64,000 nucleotides of DNA from assembly GCA_013397795.1 (NCBI GenBank), contig VZTJ01004779.1, forward strand, positions 599,835 through 663,834, given 5' to 3'. Each line of letters begins with the position of its first letter. The first letter of the stretch is position 1. The position numbers and the translations under genes were made by a program. The stretch comes from Orthonyx spaldingii. Taxonomy: Eukaryota; Chordata; Aves; Passeriformes; Orthonychidae. The notes beneath the pieces were generated by a model. That model was not told where the DNA came from and did not search any database. It was given only the letters and a program-made list of their open reading frames with translations. This document shows, piece after piece, positions 39,201 to 50,420 of the stretch.

Positions 39201-40614
39201 GGAGGGCCTGAGAATAGCAAGGACCTAGAATATGCAACTGGCAGCTCATGTTGAACAGCCAACTTTTCTTATCGCCTCGCAACTGCAGGCCAGCTCTAAA
39301 TTTTGAATTCATTTTTTCCCCCTCATTTTTAGCACGGCTGTTGCTGCCAAAAGAACATTCTTTAGAGAGCTGCCTGGTACCAGCATTCCTGCCTGCCCAC
39401 ACACTCAATGCAGCCTTTGTACGCTGGCTGCCCTTCCCCAAGACGTTTGCATGCTGCAGCTCCACAAGGTCAGATTCATTTGCAGAGAACAGTGGTTGAA
39501 TCAAGGTCATTAAATAGAACAAAAATAATAATGATAATAATTTCAACACATACATGAAAAAGCATACATGTGCTTTACATGCAGCCACATTTGCACAAAA
39601 GTACTTTTACTTTCAAAGAAGCACACAAAGATACAAAGAAATAATGAATAGTGAATAAAACTCCACATTTTCTCCTGGGATGCTAGGGCACTAAGATTTC
39701 TGGTGGTGGTTTCTTGCTGCCTGAAATGGGAGTGCTAGGGATAAAGTGGGGAAGAGGAAATTATTTATGGCATTTGAAAACAAGACCCAGCACTAACTGA
39801 GCATCACAGATAGTCCCCACTGGAAATTTGTTGCAATTTTCTTCAGAAGAATGACTTTGAGAGAGGGGAGCACACAATCTGTCTACTTGGTGTGTTCTTA
39901 ATTGAATTGGTTTTATTTGATATTTTAAGTGCAATGTTAGCTGCACTGAATCATGAGTAGATTGTCCTTATTCACCTACCGCTGTTCCAATGTCCTTAAC
40001 TGGATACCTATTGCTTTCACAGCAATGACTAGCACAATATTTGGGGAATTTTTAAGGTGGGCTAGCAATGTCTTTGGTACAGTGTAAGAATCCTACTCCA
40101 ACTGTTTTACTTATCTATTGTAATTCAAGCAGTAAAGCACTTAGGAATGAGTTTGATGTACATCAGAGGTAACTGCAGAATGTAACTGTATTTTAAACAT
40201 TGTATGTATTTATTGTTGTTCAGGCAATTTGTATTTTTAAAAATGGCATTATTAAAGTACATAAAAATGTACAGTATTCCAGGTATGAATGTCCTTACTT
40301 GAAAATTTGTACTTTTGTACTTTATTTCAAGTCTGAATGTTGCTAGCTTCCGTTTCCAGCTGTGATACTTCACTTTTATTTGCTTAAATGAAGAATATTC
40401 TATTACCAAATCATTTTCTTCCCATGTATGCATTTAGACATATTGTTTAAACTAGGTTAAGTATAACAATACTGATGTAAACAACTGAAACTGTGTAAGA
40501 AGGGATAAAGTTCACAGTAAAAAAGTTAACTGTTAATGTCTATGTAGTTGTAAGGTCTTTCTACATCTAATAAACAATAAATCTATTACTGGATGAAAGA
40601 ATTATATGCACTAC

Positions 40615-40704
40615 CTGTTTCACAAAGTTCTTGGCTTTCGGGATGGTGATGGAAACACCGAACTTACAAACTTGTTCCTTTTCCTTGGCAAGAACATGTG
40701 CCAT
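40615..40704 (-). other. exon-like open stretch in intron 55, possible alternative first exon
   Basis: On the minus strand an ATG at 40704 starts 30 sense codons beginning MAHVLAKEKE and ending PKAKNFVKQ, closed by CAG|GTAGTG, an acceptable donor (the +5 base is T, not G). The frame is open 13 codons further upstream, to a TGA. Several codons end in C or G (TCC ATC ACC ATC CCG), and there are two CpGs, unlike the AT-rich neighbourhood. The donor is in phase 0, so the stretch could splice in frame to exon 56, about 2 kb downstream. A TATATAA lies at 40788-40794 on the same strand. I do not recognise the peptide. It could equally be a chance frame or a fragment of a retrocopy. Confidence 0.25.
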
Positions 40705-43078
40705 GAAACATGCTGAATAACTCTTCACAGTAGGAAGCTGTCAAATCTATGCCCTCTTGGTGTGTTATCACACATATACTCATCACATTATATAAGACAA
40801 AATTAAATAAAAAAACACCTTTCCACATTTTTCTTGTGTTTAGAAAATGTGTCTAAACACATTTTAGTTTTATGTTTTCCTCCTGACACATACATAATTC
40901 TGAAAATAAAAGCAAGACACATCTTTTTATTTCAGAATACTACATAGTATCACAATACATCTGGACAGTTAAGTGGGCAATGAACATGAGATGAGAAGCA
41001 CTCTTATCAAAATCTTAGTATTCAGGACTGAGATTTCCTTATTCCAAATTACTTGTGTGTACTGCATTTTTTCTAATGCTCCCAAAAGTAGTTTACTGCA
41101 GCTCTGCAGGAAGCCTACACTGACAAAGGAGCAAGACAACCACAAAAATATTTATTCCATTTAGATTGGTGCATTTCAGAACCTTTCTGTGTGACACACA
41201 TCCCAAGAGAAGCAGAGAGCATATAAGAAGAAGATCTATACACCTTTTATTTTTCTGAAATATATAAATCCACATTTCAAAAGCACAATACAAACTAGAT
41301 TCTTTTTCTTGACAACAATAAAGCAGGAAGATCTATTTAATCTCAAAAATCACTAAAATATTTGCAAAAGAATGCTGCCATTACATGTCACACCAAGAAG
41401 CATAGCAGATAGACTAAATATATATTATTTATTGCACTTTCATACTTTCCAATGTGTTCAAGCACATGAAAAGACTCCAGAGGATAAAAAAGAAAAATCA
41501 ATCCTGGTATAATTCTACTGAGTTACAGCTGGAGTGTACTCTGCATTTTTTCTGTAGTTGTTATTACTCAGACTATGTTGAAAAAGGATTGGCTACCTGC
41601 TCTTAAAAAGAGCAGAGAGCAAAATGAAAAGCATCTTTTTGATCACAAGTTAATGCTTCGAGTGAGCTGAACGGCCTGGAAGCAACTGCAACTCCATTAG
41701 GTGCTGAGTGAAATCCTCTTTTATTAACTATATAGTTAGATGACAAAAGGCACCACAGTATTTGTTTGTAGAAACGTAACTGAACAGCTACTAGAGGTTT
41801 CTACACATTTAAAAATGTGTATTTACATTACTTTATTATATAGAGTAACTGTGCAACTAAGACACAGAACTAGAGTGATAAAGAGGTGAAATACTTCTCA
41901 TCTTGAGAAAAATGATCTTGTTGGACCAAACAGGGTGAGGAAATTTGCTCTGGCTGTTTAACTTTTGTCCTGAGCCCTTGAAACCACCATGCATGGTTTC
42001 AGAGGAGCAATACACTAATGTGCTAAGTGAGCACACCCAGTGCAGCCAAAAAGCTAGGGGATGGGTATATTTCTCACTTGCCCAATTCAGTTGTTCCCCC
42101 TTGGAATTACTTTTCCCATTCTCCATGGAAGCACAGATTCTCACTACCCTAATTCTTTTGGTAGGCAGAAGAAATTCACCTGTGGCTCCATGGGTTTTGT
42201 TTTACACAGAGCCCTGCTAAGCACAGCTGAGCTGTCGCTGTGAAATCCAAAGTACTCAAAATTCTGTCAGCTTCCACACAGCAGAGCTTGTCCTACTAGA
42301 ATTCAGTTTGGTCTGAGATACCTTAGCAGAAATAATTAATCAGTGTCAATATCCTTCATATCCCACATGCAATACATAGACATGACATATAAAGGACACA
42401 ACAAATGTCAAAATCTGCCAGTGTTTTGGCAATACATCAGAGAAGGATTAGCAGTCTGGAAGTAAAATGAAGTCCTAGAAAGAAGGAATTAGTTCTATTT
42501 CTTGGACTATAACTGAGTCATACTAAAACATGGAAATCAGTGCAGTGCAGCTGACAAAGCATTTATCTTTTATACAAGGTAGAAAAAAATTCATTATGCA
42601 ATAATTTAACAAAATTAAAGGACCCTAATTCTCCTCTATTTGCAACTCTTAGCACATCTTAGCAGTTTAGCAATTGGATTTCAAATTAATCATCCCACTT
42701 GATTTCATTTAAAACTCCTCTAAATTTGTGATTCTGCCTAAAGCATAAACTCCATGTGAGGGTTCAGAGAGTTTGAGACATTTTTTTCAGTGCCCTGGCA
42801 CACTCCAGCAGCCTTTGGAGGGACAGAGATCCACGCACATGGCACTGCTCTCAGGATCACACCTCATTCTCCTCTCTGCTAGACAGACGAACAGTTTTGT
42901 GAGTGTTTCACAAAACTATTTGGAGATGTTGAATTAAGGGCTACAGCACAGCAAGTCAAATGCATTTTAAGCACCTGAGCAGTAGATTCAGTGCAAGGTG
43001 CACTTGATCCACTTCTTTTGTTTCTGGCAACAGAAGGCCAGTTTGCACTGGGCTTTATGGCAGTCTCTCCTTGTGAGC

Positions 43079-43115
43079 TGGTCGTTACCATCAAAGTGAT
43101 GGTCGTTACCATCAC
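43079..43115. repeat. short direct repeat with perfect hairpin
   Basis: TGGTCGTTACCATCA occurs at 43079-43093 and again at 43100-43114. The second copy sits in GTGATGGT-CGTT-ACCATCAC (43096-43115), a perfect 8-bp stem with a 4-base loop. No known function. Confidence 0.75.
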
Positions 43116-46039
43116 TTGAAAAGAAAGAAATGTGCACTTTTTTGAAAGAGAACGCTTGTATCTGAAGACACCATGATTTAGATTAATGATGGAACAAACC
43201 AGTGAAGTATTTCTGCTGGTTTGCAAGGCATTTCTGGTCCCATGGGAGCTCTCCCTTTTAAACATCATGGTTCTTGTAAGAACTGGTTGTTGGATTTTTT
43301 TTTTTTTTTTGCTGCTCCCCGTTCCTCCATCAAACCTTTAAGTAATTTTCTCTCCCCGTCCATAAGACAAACTTTTATTGAGTCTTAGAATGAGAGCATT
43401 CACTGAACAATTTACATAATGATAAAAACTTCTCAAATGAGATTTAAAATATAATTAAAGGGCAGACTTACTGAGTTAAAAGCATTGTTGTGAAATGGCT
43501 ATACATCATCATGCCAAGAAGCCTCCTATTCAGCTAGCCTATGGCATGACCCCAATTCCAGTCTGGTATGATTACATCTCTGAGTTTCATGCTAATGACT
43601 TGATTAAAAAGAACGATAAAAAGGTCTTTTCCATTGTGAAGATAAGCTTATGAATATAATTAAGGCATTTCTGGTTTCCCAACACATTTTTCAAGATAAA
43701 AAAGGGTAAGAGTGAGTCCTTTAAGAGAGAATCAAGTGCTGATGAATGGAAGCCAGAAGTATAACTTTGCCCTGCAGAAAACAATCTGTGTAAGTGGAAT
43801 CTATCATTGTTATGGTTTAAAATTCTACAAGTCCCAGAATAAAGATGTGACCAAACTTCATATTCAAATGCTACTTTCATCTAACAGAAGATAAAAAAAG
43901 ATTTCTTTAGCAAGTTGGGCCATTTTCAGAAAATATTATTTTTATAAACAGGCAAAAGAGCCTTCAATTTAGGTTATATTCAGATTGCAAGAGACTACAT
44001 GGTGCATCTAAGGATGCAGCCATCTCTTACTGACAGTAACTGCAAATGCAGTGTGGGTTTCTTGTTTTCATTAACATTGGACTGACTCAGCTTGGAAATA
44101 GTAACTGTTTAAGAGAACTAACACAATCATTTGAACATATACTTGTCTCTAGTGTGCAGATATTTATTCATAGAACTGACTTTTTACCCATAGCACAAGG
44201 TCTTATATTTCTCCCTTGATCATAGGGAAATAATCATTTTTTTGAGACCTCTAGCACTTAATTTGTATTCATTTTTTAGGTAATTCCTTGTCTTTGGGAG
44301 GCGTTTATGGATTTTTTGGATATATTTTTTGAAGACTGAGAAAAATCCCACTTTCATTTACATGTAATGAAAATATGAATAAATATATAAAATAAAGAAA
44401 CCAATGTTTAAAGAAACAAATCTTTCTGCATTTATAATTTCATTTAGGATTTGATCCTTGTCTAGAGAAATATATTCTATTCTGACAATAGTAACTTTAA
44501 TGGAAATGATTATTTTCACTGTTTTTCTACTTTTCTTGATGTTATATCTAGGATGGAAACCCTAAACAGAAAGAAACATCGTGTTAATCTGAGGTTACAC
44601 CAATGCAGAAAAATTCCTTCTAGCCAGAGCAATGAAGAACTTTTACTGTGTGGAGTAAAATATAAATATGTATTTTACTAATATAGCCTGTACTCTCTTT
44701 CAGGCAAGACAATCCAACAAAGCAAACAAAGCACATTTTTCAAGTAGGAGTTGCAAGTGTACTGTGTGTCAGAAAATCAGCCACCTCTACTGAGATGTCT
44801 AAGAAAGGGCTTAGCTTTCTGCCTTTGAAAACTCTGTATTTGAGGGTTGAGTGAGTAGGAGGGAAGCAGCATAAATGTGCATAGAATCATACACATAATT
44901 TTCTGAAAGCAAAACCGTAAGGCCCATTAAAAACCAGCAGAGTTTTCTAGATTGCAGAAGGTAGAAAATACGCACGTCCCCACCCCCATACTTCAGTGAA
45001 TGTCTGGTGCATTCCACCTGCACATGCTCTCAGCACACTCACCCTGTCAATCTTCCGGCAATCTTTCTGCAGCAAAATAATTATGCTGCTGCCTTCAGTA
45101 TGTCTAATTTTTCCTCTCCCTGCTTTCCAGAGAGCAGACAGTAACAGCACAAAGAGTATCTTCCTGTACAGGAACATTTACTTTCACTCAGGCAAAGTCT
45201 TAAAGTCCTGCTGCATAGTTTGGAGAACATTTACCTCTCTTAGTTCTGCTGACATTCCAGTACTTCAGATTAATACTGATTTCCTTTTACAACAAACAGC
45301 CAGAAAGGCTGAAATACACAACTGTATCTAGGTCTGGAGAAAAAAAATCTTACAAAAGAAGAAAGGACAGGTTTTTTTCTCTTTCACTAGCCAATACTGA
45401 AAAATACCTGATATCTTTTAAGTATAAATGGCCTTTCCAAGAAGAAAAATTATTTGTGCATACAGAACTGTATATTTGTTTCACAGAAATGTTACACCAA
45501 CATGTAACAATAAGGTATCTCATATTTTAGCACTAATGGAGTTCATACTCACTTTCATCCTTACTCAAATACAGAAACATATACAATTCTCTTTCAGATC
45601 CTTTTAAAACAAAAATTGAAGGCATTTCATGCTTTAAAGAAATTATTTATGTTCGAAGCATTATGCTAATTCCTTCTGTCACAAATAAGTTTAGCAATCT
45701 TCTTTTCTTTTCTAAAAAAAATCCTGACATTTAGTTCTTGTTGGTAATATCACCGATGTCTGGAGAAAAATAATTGGTATACCAGTTTCATTATATGATG
45801 CTCAATTAATTAAAAAAACATAAAATCTTATTAAAAGAGAATCACCCAAAACATAAAACAGAAACTAGAGGCCTCATACATTACACATTATTAAAACTGG
45901 ATCAAGCAGAATAATAACTATAATGGTTTTAGGACTCCTTTTAGAAGGAGTTTTTATTGTTCTATAGGTAATGAGATTTTAATTAGGAATTTGTACTATT
46001 TCAGCTGTTCCTCTCTACAAGCATGCAAGATCCCCTGCA

Positions 46040-46900
46040 ATTAACTGTTCTTAATCAAGGCCAGGTTAATTGGGACCCGGTGGGCATTATGCAAGAGGCA
46101 ATGTGGCAGAAGCTCCAGTGCTTCGGCACTACTTGTGTCAAATCCTCCCTACTGAAGGTGTCCTGAGGAAGAGCAGGCACTTGGGCAGCATAAAGGGCAA
46201 AAGTACACTTCATCTTAATCTTCAGTGGAAATCCAGGTCATGCTAGCGTGGCCTCACGATCTTCTGACTTCCTAGGTTTTAAGGAAGAGATGCCAGTAAA
46301 GTTACCACAGGGAGAAAGCTGCTGTGCAGCAGTCAAGTGTTGTCAAAGTCACTTTTGCAATTGATGTTGGCTGTTCCTGTCACAACAAAACAGAATTCAC
46401 CAAGTGTTGGTCAGTTTACTCATTAGCATGAGCTGGGTTTAAACTACCATGAGGAAAGTCAGTTTTAGCTTGCTGATGGTGTTTCAGCCACGAGCCTGTT
46501 CAGTATGAGGGGCACCACGTATTTAAATACCTGGTGAGAAGCCAACAGGCCGAAGCTACCACCTGTGGCACCTCCCTGTGTAAATGGACCCCCTTTAAAT
46601 GCACCAACAGGCAGAGCCACAGAGGTTCAGGCAGCCCTGAGGAGGTGTTGCCAAAAGGGCTGGCACAGTAATAGAAGAAACTGTCGGGCTCAGGACCAGG
46701 GTGGCTGTAGAGAGGAGCTGCCACCAACTGCAAGGTCGTGTGGGGAAGGTGATGCCACCACCTCCCTCTGTGGCCTTTCCCTTCAGACCCTCGAACCCCA
46801 AATCCCCAGCTGCCTGCTCACACCAACACTGGCCACAACACCAGGGCTTCCACCTTTAAACCTGTACGGTGTCAATGCCCCAAACTCAACTGCTGAATGA
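46040..46900. other. GC-elevated patch of unknown nature
   Basis: This stretch is clearly richer in G and C than the AT-rich intron around it, especially 46490-46870. It has a palindromic GTATTTAAATAC near 46518 that could act as a TATA-like element, and overlapping open frames of 70-111 codons in both directions without any domain I know. It might be an old retrotransposon, a retrocopy or a regulatory element. No CR1 words or LTR ends were found. Confidence 0.35.
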
Positions 46901-48950
46901 AAATGCGTAACACTACTTCTGGCTGTTAACTTATTGTTGCTACTCTGCACTCTGAGGAGTTCAGCCATTCTGACTGCTGCTGTACTGGAGACCTGCATTG
47001 GCAAGGAATTTGACAGAAAGATCCATCCTCATTAGTTTTCACCTCTAAGAAGTTCCATAACTTTATGTTTTTCTGAATAACTGGAACCACACCAGAATCA
47101 TGTTCTGCATGATTTATTTTTGGTGCTTTAATAATGTATGTTGACTGTCTTGAAATGAACAAATAACTGGCAAAAGTTCAGAATCTGAGAAAAGAATACA
47201 TTTTAAACAAAATCTTTCAAAACAGCAACTGTAACTATTATATTGATTGGTCTCTCTGTGGCAGTCTAAGTATGTTTTACTGCAGCCAGAAATCAAAAGC
47301 AAAACTGAACAGAATTCCTGTATCAAGAGGTCTCTGAATAAGATTTGCATTCTGAAAATAATTACTTGGTATTTTCTTGGATTTACTAGCAAGATGCGTG
47401 TACCCCACAGTAAATAGAGTATCAGGTTAAAATGATAAATATCACTGAAAAAAATAATGAGATCACCAGCAAATTCTGACGTGATATAAACCTGTATCTT
47501 TACATAATTTTTTTAGGAGACAAGTTACTTGGGGATGAAAACTAACTTCTGTTCATGTTTTTCAGTTTGACATTAAAAAAATCAATTAATTTGGATCACT
47601 GATTTTCTCAAATCCACCAATTGAAAGAAATACACTTGTTCCTTCTATCCTCCCTTCATTCCAGGAAAAGATAAATAATTCCACTATCATAATAAAAATT
47701 AAATTATTTTAATTCAGAGCTCATACTGGTCAAGTCATGTAAGTGATTTCATCTCGATCTAGATAAGAAAACCAGATCCAAAACCCAAAGGCAAAAAGCT
47801 AAGAAAAGTGAAATGCACATTTTTAAACCTAAAGTATACTTGGTACTAATAAAGGAACAGAGATCAGCATATAGTAAAAGCGGTAATAGAGCAAACATAT
47901 ATGAAATTAAAAAAAAACCAAAATGCAACACCTTTCCCTTCTAGAATCAGACACTTTCTTTTTAAACTCAAATAAGAACTCAGATCTTAGACATGCTCCC
48001 AGAAGACAGAATACACTCTTGTCAATAAATCAATATATCAGGGAGATCTTAAATACTGCAGGAAATTCATATGCTCCTACGTAAGTTTCTGTAGAGATCA
48101 AACATGCCTCTTCCCCTAATGTCACTCCAAAGTATGCCATCCAGTCCCAGGTTTATACCCTGGAATTGCTTTTACAGCTCTTCAGTCAAGATTACTTATC
48201 AAACACTTTGTAAATTGCTGACACAGGACACTGCAAGTACTTGACTTCACTGCAAATCACATCAAAGTTGCTCTCATATCCAGAAGTTTTTGATATGTTG
48301 TTGTCATTGGTCTCAATGATACACTAAATGTGACACAAATATGTGGCTGAGAGATACGTCTTCAGAAAACAGTTCATAAAATAACCCAAGGTCTCACATA
48401 TTCATAAAATTCAGGAATACACTTGGAAACAGGGCTCATGTATCTCAGAAAGCTGAAAACTTTGCTCAAACATGCAGTCCAGCCACATTAGTTATACCAC
48501 CCAAAGCTGAAAAATGTGCTGAAGAACACTGCATAGTACCACAGGTAATCTTGGAAATGACACTGTCAGAAAGAACACATCAGATTGCAACAAAAAAGAA
48601 CTGACTATCAATTTATTGTTCGTAATAAATGCTAACTACTTCTCAAGAGATAAAGTCATATTTTAATGAAAAAATAATTTAAATGGAAAAGACAGTTATT
48701 GTGGAAACTTGGCTTGCCATAACTGTTTTACTCCCACAGCAGCTTTTGCAGCAACTGTATACATGAGAGGCTTCTGCATGGCATTCATATAACACTCCAA
48801 AAAAACCGACAATGCCCGCTTTTGTATGAACCCTGCTGACAGCAGGCAGGAGAAGCAGGATAAGTTCAGTTTAAACAGGACTGATGCCATCTGAAAATAG
48901 TCCTCCCAGATTCTCTTCAGATTCAATCAGAACAAAACCAACACATATTA

Positions 48951-48976
48951 AAAACAAACAAACAAACAAACAAACC
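48951..48976. repeat. AAAC tetranucleotide microsatellite
   Basis: Five to six AAAC units in a row between AT-rich sequences. Confidence 0.9.
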
Positions 48977-49027
48977 ATCCCCTTATTTAATTTAAGTTAG
49001 AAAAAAATATGACTTGTGTATGCACAC

Positions 49028-49258
49028 TGTGTTGGGTTGACCCTGGCTGGATGCCAGGTGTCCTCCTCAGCTGGCTTGGGAAAGAAGATAAAACAAAAGG
49101 TTCATGCATAAGGTAAGGACAAGGAGAGTTCATTCTCCAGTTACCACTGCAGGTAAAACAGACACGACTTGGGAAAATTTGTTTAATTTATTATCAATCA
49201 AATCAAATTAGGATAATAAGAAATAAATTCAGCTCTTAAAACAACTTCCTCCCACTCC
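49028..49258 (-). mobile_element. ERV LTR end fragment
   Basis: The plus strand reads tgtgttgggttgaccctggc, tggatgccaggtgtcctcc, aaacagacacgacttgggaa and tttaatttattatcaatcaa. In minus orientation this is an LTR-like end: AATAAA, then a long U5-like part closing with GGGTCAACCCAACACA. I recall this as an abundant sequence in neoavian genomes, probably ERVK-class. The remainder is missing; it abuts a CR1 at 49262. Orientation and class are moderately certain. Confidence 0.6.
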
Positions 49259-49261
49259 TTC

Positions 49262-50420
49262 ATAGAATCATAGCATGGCCTGGGTTGGAAGAGACCTTTA
49301 AAGATCATCTAGTCCAACCCCTGTGCAACAAGCAGGGACATTTTCAACTAGATCAGGATGCTCAGAGCCCTGTCAAGCCTCACCCTGAAAGTTTCCAGGC
49401 ATGAGGCTTCCAACACCTCTCTGGGCAAACTTTCCCAGTCTTTTAACACCTTCATTGTATAAAAGGCTTCCTTATATCCACTCTAAACTGATCCTCATGG
49501 AAGCCACACTATAACTCCCCTGCTACCTAAATCTGGCCATATAAACCCAATACCCAGTCATTAGTTCTCACATCTATCTGTATCAAACTCAGAGGAACAG
49601 GCAGTACTTTTAGAAGAAAAAATTACTTTGCATTCCCTGGGGATTAACACCCACTATTTCTACTCTGCATATAAAGCAACTTTGTAGATTTCTTCATAGT
49701 TTTCTACATTAAAAAGAAAAGAAATGAATATATATATATATATATATATATATGTTAGCCGCCTCCACCTGAGGCTGAGTAAGTTCAGCTCTAACAGTTT
49801 CTCCTTGTGTATCAAGTGCTGCATCCCCCAAGTACCTTGGTGGTCCTGCACTGGACTCCCTCTACGACCACATCTTTTTTTTGTGTTGGGAAGCTCAAAG
49901 GTGGATGCAGCAATCCAGAAGAAAAGGGAGGAAGAACCACTTCTCTGGACCAGCTGGCTATGTTCCTGCTAACAAGGCCCAGGAGGCAGCCGCCCTTTTT
50001 TTTTCCCTGCAAAGGCACACTGCTGGCTCATTTTCAACTTACTGTTGACAAGGTCCTTCATATCCTTTTCTGCAAAGGTGTTTTCTTACTGGCTGACCCC
50101 AGCCTGTACTGTTGCATGGGGTAACGCCCCCTAACTTGATCTCCTTCTATAGTGAGCAATTTTTCACTCTCTGTTAGCAGGGTCCTCTCTGTTAGTAGTT
50201 AGAGCTGGGGACTTAGAGTCCAAAAGGCAGATGTTGTTAGTGAAAAATGAGGTAGGAAAGACATTCAGTACCTCAAACATTTCTGTGCCCTTGGTCACCA
50301 GGTTTCCCACCCCACTGAACAGTGGGACCACATTTTCTTTAGCTTCCCTTTTGCTGCCAGTGCACTTACAGAAGCCTCTGCCATTGCCCTTCACATCCCT
50401 CTGTGATCCCCTGTTGATGT
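49262..50420 (-). mobile_element. CR1 LINE, 3' UTR to ORF2, internally disrupted
   Basis: The plus strand starts catagaatcatagcatggcc, gggttggaagagaccttta and continues with tctctgggcaaactttccc (3' UTR). A TA microsatellite and unmatched bases occupy 49560-49755. The CR1 then resumes: gctgagtaagttcagctcta, cactgctggctcattttca, and at 50270-50395 acctcaaacatttctgtgcc, cttggtcaccaggtttccc and tgggaccacattttcttta, which match the antisense of the ORF2 reverse-transcriptase region. It may extend to about 50.6 kb. The 49.8-50.1 kb open frames belong to this element. Confidence 0.85.
49728..49753. repeat. TA dinucleotide microsatellite in CR1
   Basis: About 13 uninterrupted TA units lie between two recognisable parts of the CR1. 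Confidence 0.95.

Noticed and set aside
42879..43268. 129-codon minus-strand frame
   Set aside because: No recognisable domain or splice context, and part of it is the 21-bp direct repeat (MVTT repeated); most likely chance.
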